Positions 1 to 5,813 of a stretch of DNA of 8,921 bases are shown one piece after another. The position numbers and the translations under genes are program-made. The stretch comes from Clostridia bacterium (GTDB lineage: Bacteria; Bacillota; Clostridia; Oscillospirales; Butyricicoccaceae). The stretch lies in contig JAFYOK010000083.1 in the NCBI GenBank assembly GCA_017560175.1, forward strand, positions 1-8,921, read 5' to 3'. The stretch's first letter is position 1, and every line of letters starts with the position of its first letter. Below the pieces are notes generated by a model. That model made no database searches, had not been told where the DNA came from, and saw nothing but the letters and a program-made list of their open reading frames with translations.

Positions 1-61
1 AAAAAGAAAAGCCGTGCTTTGCCAGCAGAACTTTAATGACGTCCATATTACAAAGATCCAT
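1..61 (-). CDS. rsmA: 16S rRNA dimethyladenosine transferase RsmA/KsgA, N-terminal fragment (partial)
   Basis: Only the first 20 codons lie in the window, running off the left edge. The peptide reads MDLCNMDVIKVLLAKHGFSF. It resembles the start of clostridial RsmA/KsgA proteins, which open with a short helix of the form MDL..I..IK.LL..HGF.F before the SK.LGQNFL SAM-binding segment; that segment would fall just outside. RsmA dimethylates two adjacent adenines in the 3'-terminal helix of 16S rRNA during small-subunit maturation. The ATG at 61-59 is preceded by AAGGAG (71-76, read on the minus strand) at ideal spacing, and a TTGCGT-N17-TAAACT promoter lies upstream, so this is a real gene start. 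Identity rests on a short resemblance recalled from the family, so the product call is likely but not certain. Confidence 0.72.
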   Translation of the reverse strand, partial: MDLCNMDVIKVLLAKHGFSF

Positions 62-108
62 AAAATAATACTCCTTTACAGATAATATTCGCTAATATTT
101 CATCTTCC

Positions 109-137
109 AGTTTAGCACAGGCTATACTTAAACGCAA
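109..137 (-). promoter_or_regulatory. Sigma-A-type promoter of the rsmA-like gene
   Basis: On the minus strand, TTGCGT (137-132) is separated by exactly 17 bases from TAAACT (114-109). The predicted transcript starts near position 102, leaving a leader of about 40 bases before the ATG at 61. It lies between the intergenic hairpin repeat and the gene, so the gene is probably transcribed independently of the upstream MATE/GNAT unit. Seen by eye only. Confidence 0.55.
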
Positions 138-194
138 GAATGCATTACAGAATACGGTTTTAAAGCAGAATACTGCAATCGAGTCTATACTTTC

Positions 195-325
195 AGCCTT
201 CCCTATCAGGGAAGGGGGACCACTTTAGTGGTGGATGAGTGTGACCGTTAGGGCATATTGAAAACGGCCAAATGGCCGCCCTCATCAGTCACCCTCCGCG
301 TGCCAGCTTCCCCAAGGGGAAGCCT
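195..325. repeat. Hairpin-rich intergenic palindromic repeat (MITE-like)
   Basis: This noncoding block is built of nested inverted repeats. CCTTCCC/GGGAAGG pair at 197-203 and 209-215, CCAC/GTGG at 220-223 and 228-231, GGCCA/TGGCC at 266-270 and 273-277, and GCTTCCCC/GGGGAAGC at 306-313 and 316-323. GATGAG (234-239) also pairs with CTCATC (281-286), and the outer arms CTTCCC (198-203) and GGGAAG (317-322) can pair with each other, giving a cruciform-like whole. The layout of terminal C-rich arms with an internal GGATGAG...CTCATC pair is what I recall from intergenic repeats dispersed in Faecalibacterium-type genomes. No transposase is present, so if mobile it would be a non-autonomous element. 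The rest of the 62-388 gap holds only the rsmA promoter and the GNAT terminator. Confidence 0.6.
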
Positions 326-352
326 TTTATAGAAAATCCAAAAACAAACGAA

Positions 353-379
353 GAGCCGCAGGCTTTTGCCCTGCGGCTC
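353..379 (-). terminator. Rho-independent terminator after the GNAT gene
   Basis: A perfect 10-bp stem (GAGCCGCAGG with CCTGCGGCTC) encloses a short loop. Read on the minus strand it is followed by a T-rich run (TTCGTTTGTTTTTGG). It starts 9 bases past the GNAT stop codon and so ends the MATE-GNAT transcript. Confidence 0.8.
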
Positions 380-388
380 CTTTGGAAA

Positions 389-853
389 TCATAATACAAT
401 GTGCCAGACGGCAAGGCCATCCCCATCGGTATGGCTGTAGGCTGCCCCAAGAGCTTCGATAACGCGGATACTGGCGACATTCTCGGGTACTGCTTCAAGG
501 ACGATCTCGCAGATTCCCTCTTCCCTCGCCTTTTCGATCAGGGCTTTGGAAATTTCTCGGGCATATCCCCTGCCCCAATATTCGGGTGCAAAGATCCATC
601 CCAGTTCCCATTTGTCCTTCTGCCCCATGAAGGGGTGCCAGATGACATGACCGATGGGCAGGCCGCTTTCCCGCAGACACAGACAATAGACCAGATGGCC
701 GCAGGTACGGATGAACGCTTCTGCCTTGGCCACGTCGAATACAGGCTCGATATACCGCATGGCCTCGGCATCGCCCAGCCATGCAAGGGCAGACTCGGCA
801 TCCTTTGCCGTAAAAGAACGAAGATACAGGCGATCGGTCAGCACTTCCATCAT
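389..853 (-). CDS. GNAT family N-acetyltransferase (RimJ/RimL-like)
   Basis: This 154-residue protein has the size and fold signature of a single-domain GNAT enzyme, which transfers an acetyl group from acetyl-CoA to an amine. It opens with LTDRLYLRSFTAKDAE, typical of the RimJ/RimL-like branch (Acetyltransf_3). The acetyl-CoA pyrophosphate loop (motif A) is at about residues 83-100, including EYWGRGYA. A C-terminal motif at about 125-136 (N125, S128, then EALGA) matches motif B of the same branch. The substrate cannot be read from sequence; protein N-termini, small-molecule amines and antibiotics are all possible. The ATG at 853 overlaps the stop of the MATE gene (ATGA, 853-850), and a second ATG follows immediately at 850, so either start gives essentially the same protein. 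The overlap implies translational coupling to the efflux pump. Confidence 0.88.
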   Translation of the reverse strand: MMEVLTDRLYLRSFTAKDAESALAWLGDAEAMRYIEPVFDVAKAEAFIRTCGHLVYCLCLRESGLPIGHVIWHPFMGQKDKWELGWIFAPEYWGRGYAREISKALIEKAREEGICEIVLEAVPENVASIRVIEALGAAYSHTDGDGLAVWHIVL

Positions 854-2232
854 GCCGACTTCTTCAGTTCATGGCGATGCTTGCGCCAGATGGCAAAATA
901 GAAATAGGTCATGACGCTGAATGCCGCACAGGCCCAGCCGAAGGGATAACCACGATAGACGTTAACGACATCATAATTCAGGTGCATGGTGATGGCCAGG
1001 AAGATCTGACGACAGACGACCATGCCAAAGACCGAGCAGAACATAACGATCTTGGACTTGCCGAATCCGCGTGTGGCGTTGGCAAAGAGGGCGTTAAGGG
1101 ACTGAATGAAGTAGAAGGGCATCATTGTGTGGATCATGCCGACACCGTAAGCGATGGAGTCGGGATCGGTGGTAAAGATGGAAACTGCCTTTTCGGCCAT
1201 GTAGTAGATGGGTGTACCGATGATGGCGATCATGGTGAAGTTGATAAGCATACAGATGCCCAGCGACTTAAAGGCACGGTCGAGGCGCTTGGCACCATAG
1301 TTCTGACTGACAAAGGTTGTCGCCGACTGACCGATGGACTGGGCGATCAGGCCGACAAACTTATCGATCTTCTTAGCAGCACCGATACCGGCCATGGCCG
1401 ACGAGCCGAAACCGTTGATATAGCGCTGGACGAAGAGGTTGGAAATCGAAATGATGCTGGCCTGAATGGCGGCAGGCAGACCCAGATCGATGACCTCGCT
1501 GACCAGTTCACGATCCAGCTTGAGGTGGCGCAGGATGACCTTATAGACATCCTGGGTACGGGTCAGCTGCAGGAAAACCAGCGTGACCGAAGTCAGCTGA
1601 GAAATGATGGTGGCCAGAGCAACACCCATGACACCCATCTGCAGCCAGATGACAAAGACAAGGTCGAGGATGATGTTGACAATACTGGAGATGACCAGGT
1701 AATAGAAGGGATGACGGGAATCGCCGACGGCGCGGAGGATACCCGAGCCGACATTATAAATGGCGGTGAACAGGATACCTGCCAGGTAGATGCGCAGATA
1801 GGAGCTGGCTTCGGCATAGACATCGGCCGGACAGTCGACGATGCGAAGCAGCAGCGGTGTGGCTACAATGCCCAGAGCTGCCATACAGAAACCGACGATC
1901 AGCGCAAAGCAGAGGGCGGTATGGATGGCATCATGAAGGCGCTCGTAGTTCTTTGCGCCGAAATATCGGGAAAGCAATACACCGCAGCCGGTGGACAAGC
2001 CTGTAAAAAAGCCGACCAACAGATGGGAGATATCGGAACTGGCCGATACGGCTGCCAGCGCTGTGGTACCGACGTAGCGGCCGACGACAATGGCGTCGAC
2101 ACTGTTGTAGAGGTTCTGGAAGATCTGACCTGCCAGAATGGGCAGCGCAAAGACGATGATCAGTTTGATGATATTGCCCTCTGTCATGTCCATACTGCTG
2201 CGGCGGCCGACCGTCTTAGCTGCATTTGCCAT
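850..2232 (-). CDS. MATE family multidrug/metabolite efflux transporter
   Basis: This 460-residue polytopic membrane protein is of usual MATE length and should form twelve transmembrane helices in two homologous halves. It would export cationic drugs or metabolites in exchange for Na+ or H+. The N-terminus (MTEGNIIKLIIVFALPILAG, then QNLYNSVDAIVVGRYVG) is a textbook YoeA/NorM-type start. The second half repeats the pattern with LGLPAAIQASIISISNLFVQ and a matching GAAKKIDKF...QSIGQSATTFVSQNYGAK segment. The ATG at 2232 has AAAGGGG (2244-2250) about 11 bases upstream; a second Met 13 residues later (MDMTEGN) is a possible alternative start. A strong promoter at 2278-2306 drives it, and the GNAT gene follows with an ATGA overlap. 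The substrate is unknown, and no regulator gene is adjacent. Confidence 0.93.
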   Translation of the reverse strand: MANAAKTVGRRSSMDMTEGNIIKLIIVFALPILAGQIFQNLYNSVDAIVVGRYVGTTALAAVSASSDISHLLVGFFTGLSTGCGVLLSRYFGAKNYERLHDAIHTALCFALIVGFCMAALGIVATPLLLRIVDCPADVYAEASSYLRIYLAGILFTAIYNVGSGILRAVGDSRHPFYYLVISSIVNIILDLVFVIWLQMGVMGVALATIISQLTSVTLVFLQLTRTQDVYKVILRHLKLDRELVSEVIDLGLPAAIQASIISISNLFVQRYINGFGSSAMAGIGAAKKIDKFVGLIAQSIGQSATTFVSQNYGAKRLDRAFKSLGICMLINFTMIAIIGTPIYYMAEKAVSIFTTDPDSIAYGVGMIHTMMPFYFIQSLNALFANATRGFGKSKIVMFCSVFGMVVCRQIFLAITMHLNYDVVNVYRGYPFGWACAAFSVMTYFYFAIWRKHRHELKKSA

Positions 2233-2277
2233 AGAAATACACGCCCCTTTTCTTAACCGTTTGATATATATAAATAT

Positions 2278-2306
2278 AGTATACCCCTTTCCTCTCCCCT
2301 TTGCAA
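2278..2306 (-). promoter_or_regulatory. Sigma-A-type promoter of the MATE-GNAT operon
   Basis: On the minus strand TTGCAA (2306-2301) is spaced 17 bases from TATACT (2283-2278). It sits between the terminator of the upstream CotH operon and the MATE ribosome site, where a promoter is expected. An AT-only stretch (TATTTATATATATCAAA) follows the -10 box. Confidence 0.7.
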
Positions 2307-2324
2307 GTTCCCCTCCACAGACAA

Positions 2325-2352
2325 AGCCCCCAACCGAAATCGGTCGGGGGCT
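2325..2352 (-). terminator. Terminator at the end of the VTC-DUF4956-CotH operon (possibly bidirectional)
   Basis: AGCCCCC and GGGGGCT form a 7-bp GC-rich stem, extended by ACCG/CGGT across one mismatch. On the minus strand it lies 17 bases past the CotH stop and is followed by TTTGTCTGT. The plus side carries a better T-run (TGTTTTTGTTCTG), so it may also stop antisense transcription. Confidence 0.72.
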
Positions 2353-2369
2353 GTTTTTGTTCTGTTATA

Positions 2370-4262
2370 TCAGGGCTGCATGGAAGGACGATTACCGCCT
2401 TTGCCTGTGCCATCGGGACGGGTGAAATTACCGCCTTCAGGCATTTGGAAGTTACCGCCACCGGGCATCTGGAAGTTGCCGCCATTGGGCATCGACGAGT
2501 TCTCCCCACGGTCACCACGTCCACCCATACCGCCGCCCATGGAACCCATGACCGACAGTGTAAGGTCGCCGACTTCTACCAACGCGGCATCTTCTTCCTT
2601 CTGACCTTCATCGGTGGAGGGAATAGTGCCATCCAGCTGACCGCGGATGCTCTCCATACGCAGATCGCAGAAGGTACGAAGGGTTTCCACACCGGCCTCA
2701 AATTCCTCTGTGGTATAGAACTTGGAAGGATCCTTCTCTACATAAGGTGCGATCCGTTCGGCTGCATGATCGATCATACCGAGTACATCGACCTCATCGA
2801 GGAATTGAGCAAAGTACTGATGATACAGCTCGGTATACTTGGGACTTTGAAAGATCCAGTCGGCCATGGGACGCTCGCCCGAACCGTCCACCGACAGAGG
2901 TGTGTCGATGGGGTCATTGACCGAACTCGATGCATTTCCGCCCTGGAAGGTGCCGTAGGCCAGATTATAGTCCCAGGGGATCATGGACATTCTTCCGTTT
3001 TCCTCATAGAGATAATAATTATGGACCATCATACCGGTATAGCTGTCGCCATTGACCGTGAAGTTATGGACGACAAAATAGCGCAGGGCAGCATCGATAT
3101 CGACAACGCTGTCGATATTGGTGCCGCTGCTGAGGATCTGCAGCGAATCGATCAGGCGCTCTTTATCCTTTTCGGTGATATCGGTCTTGGCCTGGTTAAA
3201 GATATTGGAATAGCTCGATGTGTCCTCACCGTTATACTGCAGCTTGACATCGCCCGAACCCATGCCAAAGCCGCCGAAGCCTCCCATATCGGGGCGTTTG
3301 TTTTCGCCATCCTGACCTGTGCTGCTTTCCCCTCTGCCGGGCATCTGACCCATGTTGCCAAAGCCGCCCACATTGCCAAAGTTACCCATATCGGGCATCT
3401 GCGAAAAGTCAAAATCGCCCATGTCGGGCATCTGTGACATATCAAAACCACTCATATCGGGCATCTGATTCATATCGGGCATATTGCCGCCGAACATCTG
3501 GGAAAAGTCAAAGTTGCCCATATCCGGCATGTTGCCCATGTCGGGCATCTTCGATCTGTCGGTCGTGCTGTCTTCTTCCCCATTCTGACCGAACTGTTTT
3601 TCAAAGTCAAAGTCCTTGCCATTGCCGCGGCCACCGCCGAAACTCATGCTGTCGGGCTTATACAGTTCGCCGTGGTCGTTGCCGTAGTTGCGCTGCAGGA
3701 AGCTGTCTTCAACGCCTTCGACCGCCAGATAAAGACCCCATTCTTCGCCGTTGACCGTGATGTAGACATAGCTGCACAGAGGTGCTGCCGCACCGAAGGC
3801 ACCCATCATCTGATAGGTCAGGTAATCCTTCATCATGGTGGAATCCTGGATGAGGTTGTTGAGGCTCAGCTTATCAAGGCCATGATAGGTTTTACCATTC
3901 TGATAATGGTCAAACTCGATCTTGAAGCTGTAGCGGTCGCTGCCCATGGAAGATACGCTGCTCAGGGACGTATTGCCCTTGGCACGGATGCCAACGCTGC
4001 CCTGGGCCTCACCGTCGATGACAACGGTGGCAGGCGCATATTCTTCATTCTCGCAGGTTTCGATAAAATCGTCCCAGCCATCCATGGTGATATCGATGGT
4101 GTGGACTCGTTCGGTATCGAAGAGTCTGTCTTCATACCCCATGACCTTTGCCGCACCTGTGCGCTCGACCTTACCGCTTCCCATCATCAGCAGAATGGTC
4201 AGGACAACCGCCAGCGCTGTAAAAGCGGCGCAGATCCGGTCGATATTCTTATGTGTCGACAT
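2370..4262 (-). CDS. CotH kinase family protein, membrane-anchored, with low-complexity repeats
   Basis: This 630-residue protein belongs to the CotH family, atypical kinases first known from Bacillus spore coats, where CotH phosphorylates serines of coat proteins. One hydrophobic segment at about residues 9-28 (ICAAFTALAVVLTILLMM) acts as a signal anchor and predicts an outward-facing catalytic domain. Family motifs in order are GIRAKGNTS (91-99), YSFKIEF (111-117), LSLNNLIQDSTMMKDYL (132-148), EWGLYLAVEGVEDSFLQRN (174-192) and, after a long insert, the metal-binding-type motif IPWDYNLAYG (428-437, D431). A Met/Asp/Gly-rich insert with 11-residue MPDMG..DFSQ units interrupts the kinase core at about 238-330. 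The tail (572-630) is glycine-rich and carries three 8-residue GGNFQMP-type units. It starts 3 bases after the DUF4956 stop without a visible ribosome site, so it is probably coupled. The substrate is unknown and no spore-coat gene is nearby. Confidence 0.9.
   Translation of the reverse strand: MSTHKNIDRICAAFTALAVVLTILLMMGSGKVERTGAAKVMGYEDRLFDTERVHTIDITMDGWDDFIETCENEEYAPATVVIDGEAQGSVGIRAKGNTSLSSVSSMGSDRYSFKIEFDHYQNGKTYHGLDKLSLNNLIQDSTMMKDYLTYQMMGAFGAAAPLCSYVYITVNGEEWGLYLAVEGVEDSFLQRNYGNDHGELYKPDSMSFGGGRGNGKDFDFEKQFGQNGEEDSTTDRSKMPDMGNMPDMGNFDFSQMFGGNMPDMNQMPDMSGFDMSQMPDMGDFDFSQMPDMGNFGNVGGFGNMGQMPGRGESSTGQDGENKRPDMGGFGGFGMGSGDVKLQYNGEDTSSYSNIFNQAKTDITEKDKERLIDSLQILSSGTNIDSVVDIDAALRYFVVHNFTVNGDSYTGMMVHNYYLYEENGRMSMIPWDYNLAYGTFQGGNASSSVNDPIDTPLSVDGSGERPMADWIFQSPKYTELYHQYFAQFLDEVDVLGMIDHAAERIAPYVEKDPSKFYTTEEFEAGVETLRTFCDLRMESIRGQLDGTIPSTDEGQKEEDAALVEVGDLTLSVMGSMGGGMGGRGDRGENSSMPNGGNFQMPGGGNFQMPEGGNFTRPDGTGKGGNRPSMQP
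2418..2489 (-). repeat. Three 24-bp tandem repeats coding GGNFQMP-type units (CotH tail)
   Basis: Residues 592-615 of the CotH-family protein are PNGGNFQM, PGGGNFQM and PEGGNFTR, three in-frame copies of an 8-residue unit encoded by near-identical 24-bp DNA. A short in-frame array like this can gain or lose units by slippage without breaking the gene. It follows a glycine-rich stretch (about 572-587) that includes an RGD tripeptide at 582-584. Confidence 0.75.
3339..3551 (-). repeat. Degenerate in-frame MPDMG repeat region inside the CotH kinase gene
   Basis: Residues 238-308 hold seven MPDM units. The clearest run is of 11-residue repeats: QMPDMSGFDMS, QMPDMGDFDFS, QMPDMGNFGNV. The DNA shows recurring CATATCGGGCATCTG-like words on the plus strand. 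The segment is rich in Met, Asp, Gly and Phe, is probably disordered, and lies as an insert between conserved halves of the kinase domain. Confidence 0.8.
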
Positions 4263-4265
4263 AAA

Positions 4266-4937
4266 TTATGCCATATAATCGCCGTTGTAGCTGACCATAA
4301 CGGCGCTCATGACACCGTCCATATCGGCCAGTGTGTTGATAAAATCGGTGTCGTCATTCTTGAGACGGACTTCCAGATTGAGCTCAACTGCGCCCTTCTG
4401 TACGCTCTTGCTCTTGACCAGGCAGCGCTCGGTGTTCTGCTCCAGGAAGGTACGTGCCGCCTTCTCGCTCTCCATAGTATTGCAGCGCAGAACAACGATG
4501 TAGGGATGGAAGCGGCGCTGACGGTTGGCAAAGGCCAGCAGGACAACACCGATGACAATGCTGCCGATGACGGCCAGGGGGATCATGCCTGCGGCCAGGA
4601 CGATGCCGACGGCAATGGCCCAGAAGAGGTAAGCGGTATCCAGAGGATCCTTAATGGCGGTACGGAAACGGACAATGGACAGCGCACCGACCATACCGAG
4701 GGACAGGACGACATTGCTGGTGACGGCCAGGATGACCAGGGTGGTAATCATGGTCATGGCGATCAGTGTAACGCCGAAGGTGGAGGAATACATAACGCCG
4801 GAGAAGGTCTTCTTATAGATCATAAAGATAAAGAGGCCCAGGCAGAAAGCCAGAACCAGGGCAATACCCATATCGACCAGGCTGACGCCGGCGATGTTGT
4901 CTAAAAAGCCGGACTTGAAAATATCATTAAAACTCAT
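4266..4937 (-). CDS. DUF4956 domain membrane protein
   Basis: This 223-residue protein fits DUF4956. Hydrophobic segments at about residues 20-41, 54-73, 100-116 and 118-136 suggest four transmembrane helices. Between the second and third lies the family's most conserved motif, SLGMVGALSIVRFRTAIKDP (79-98), where R90, R92 and K96 place strong positive charge at or in the membrane. Residues from about 142 onward are soluble and probably cytoplasmic; the length and strand/helix pattern suggest a small ACT- or ferredoxin-like domain, an arrangement reminiscent of MgtC (inference). The ATG at 4937 is preceded by AAAGGAGA (4944-4951) at good spacing. It follows the polyphosphate-polymerase gene by 23 bases and precedes CotH by 3 bases. 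No biochemical role is established; the context suggests the membrane component of a phosphate-polymer system. Confidence 0.88.
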   Translation of the reverse strand: MSFNDIFKSGFLDNIAGVSLVDMGIALVLAFCLGLFIFMIYKKTFSGVMYSSTFGVTLIAMTMITTLVILAVTSNVVLSLGMVGALSIVRFRTAIKDPLDTAYLFWAIAVGIVLAAGMIPLAVIGSIVIGVVLLAFANRQRRFHPYIVVLRCNTMESEKAARTFLEQNTERCLVKSKSVQKGAVELNLEVRLKNDDTDFINTLADMDGVMSAVMVSYNGDYMA

Positions 4938-4960
4938 GAATGTTCTCCTTTATTTTATAA

Positions 4961-5632
4961 TTAGCGATAACTGCGGCAGGCCGCATACTTGGAAAAGGCC
5001 GAACTCTGAAGGCCTTTCAGCTGTACAATGTCCCGAACAATGTCGGGCAGATAGGCATCCCACTTGACCTCCAGAAGGATAGGGTCATCGGGTACCGGGA
5101 TCATGATACAATCGGCATTCAGAAAATCGACGCAATTCAGGCCGGTGCGGATGTTGTAGTCGATGGTAACGCGTACATTTCCCGGGGCATAAATATAAGG
5201 CTCGCGAATATAGTCGACGATGGTACGTGGACGCAGGCCACCGCTCTTCATCTGTACATACAGCTCCCGAACCAGCGGACGGTCGGTTTCGGCCATCCAG
5301 TCAATGTCGCCGCAGACAATACGCCGGGCTTCCTCGGCGGTCAGCAGTGCACTCTGTTTATTGCCCAGGCCATTCAGCTTGGTCTTCTTTTCCAGGCGAA
5401 TGTGGGAAGTATCGCCGTTGTAATAACGGATGCGGAACTTCTCACGGTAATTGATGCCGTCCAGCTTTTCATAAAGGGCACGGTCATTCAGATCGTCAAA
5501 ATAGAGGCTGCGGATCAGATACTTTCCATCCTCGGCATGGGGATCGGGGGACAACACTACACCCAGACGCATGCGCAGGTCGAGCATGTCGGCATAACTG
5601 ATCTCATGTTTGAGTTCATGGCGAAACTCCAA
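4961..5632 (-). CDS. VTC-domain polyphosphate polymerase
   Basis: This 223-residue protein is a stand-alone VTC/tunnel (TTM-fold) domain like the catalytic domain of yeast Vtc4, which makes polyphosphate from ATP. The basic residues expected to line the tunnel are visible: R4, H5 and K8 at the start, R41 before SLYFD (42-46), KFRIRYYNG (65-73), RLEKKTK (79-85), R136 and TIDYNIR (156-162). LLEVKWD (186-192) carries the probable metal-binding E188, and SAFSKYAACR (211-220) the closing basic helix. It has no membrane segment, so it probably works on the cytoplasmic face with the adjacent DUF4956 protein. The start is TTG at 5632: an in-frame TGA lies three codons upstream, and AAAGGAGT (5641-5648) is 8 bases away. 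Polyphosphate synthesis follows from family and motifs; the true polymer product is not shown. Confidence 0.9.
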   Translation of the reverse strand: MEFRHELKHEISYADMLDLRMRLGVVLSPDPHAEDGKYLIRSLYFDDLNDRALYEKLDGINYREKFRIRYYNGDTSHIRLEKKTKLNGLGNKQSALLTAEEARRIVCGDIDWMAETDRPLVRELYVQMKSGGLRPRTIVDYIREPYIYAPGNVRVTIDYNIRTGLNCVDFLNADCIMIPVPDDPILLEVKWDAYLPDIVRDIVQLKGLQSSAFSKYAACRSYR

Positions 5633-5640
5633 TCGGTTTC

Positions 5641-5648
5641 ACTCCTTT
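5641..5648 (-). promoter_or_regulatory. Ribosome binding site that fixes the TTG start of the VTC gene
   Basis: AAAGGAGT on the minus strand sits 8 bases before TTG (5632-5630). No in-frame ATG or GTG lies between it and the upstream in-frame TGA, and later in-frame start codons would remove the conserved RHELKH segment. Confidence 0.8.
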
Positions 5649-5650
5649 CC

Positions 5651-5681
5651 GCAGAGCGGTGGATCTTTGGCTTTGCTCTGC
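5651..5681 (-). other. Leader hairpin upstream of the VTC operon
   Basis: GCAGAGC and GCTCTGC (plus strand 5651-5657 and 5675-5681) can form a 7-bp stem with a 17-base loop, ending 3 bases before the ribosome site. Between the RCC1-gene terminator and the VTC start (5633-5769) I find no convincing -35/-10 pair. This hairpin is the only structured element there, and its regulatory role is speculative. Confidence 0.35.
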
Positions 5682-5769
5682 ACCGATAGGATACAGCAAG
5701 GGGCTGAACTCCTGCTGAAAATCCCTGTTTTGATTTTAAACGGTTTGTAAAACTTCTTTTCGGCAAAAA

Positions 5770-5796
5770 CTCCCGGGAACCTGCTGTTCCCGGGAG
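5770..5796 (-). terminator. Strong rho-independent terminator after the RCC1-like gene
   Basis: A perfect 11-bp stem (CTCCCGGGAAC with GTTCCCGGGAG) has a 5-base loop and is followed on the minus strand by TTTTTGCCG. It lies 17 bases past the RCC1-like stop and separates that gene from the VTC operon. Confidence 0.9.
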
Positions 5797-5813
5797 CATA
5801 GTTTTCCGTTCTG

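Noticed and set aside
871..2256. Plus-strand open frame of 461 codons opposite the MATE gene
   Set aside because: The product is rich in D, G, H and Q with no membrane or domain pattern, has no ribosome site, and is the codon-bias shadow of a clear MATE transporter.
2301..3437. Plus-strand open frame of 378 codons opposite the CotH gene
   Set aside because: It overlaps a protein with clear CotH motifs; the plus-strand product has no recognisable family and starts inside the terminator and promoter region.
3434..3754. Plus-strand arginine/serine/cysteine-rich 106-codon frame
   Set aside because: It is an antisense frame of the CotH repeat region with no domain match or ribosome site.
3672..4904. 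Plus-strand open frame of 410 codons spanning CotH and DUF4956
   Set aside because: It crosses two well-supported minus-strand genes, and its composition (runs of DDNADD- and DGQGD-like sequence) is typical of an antisense shadow.
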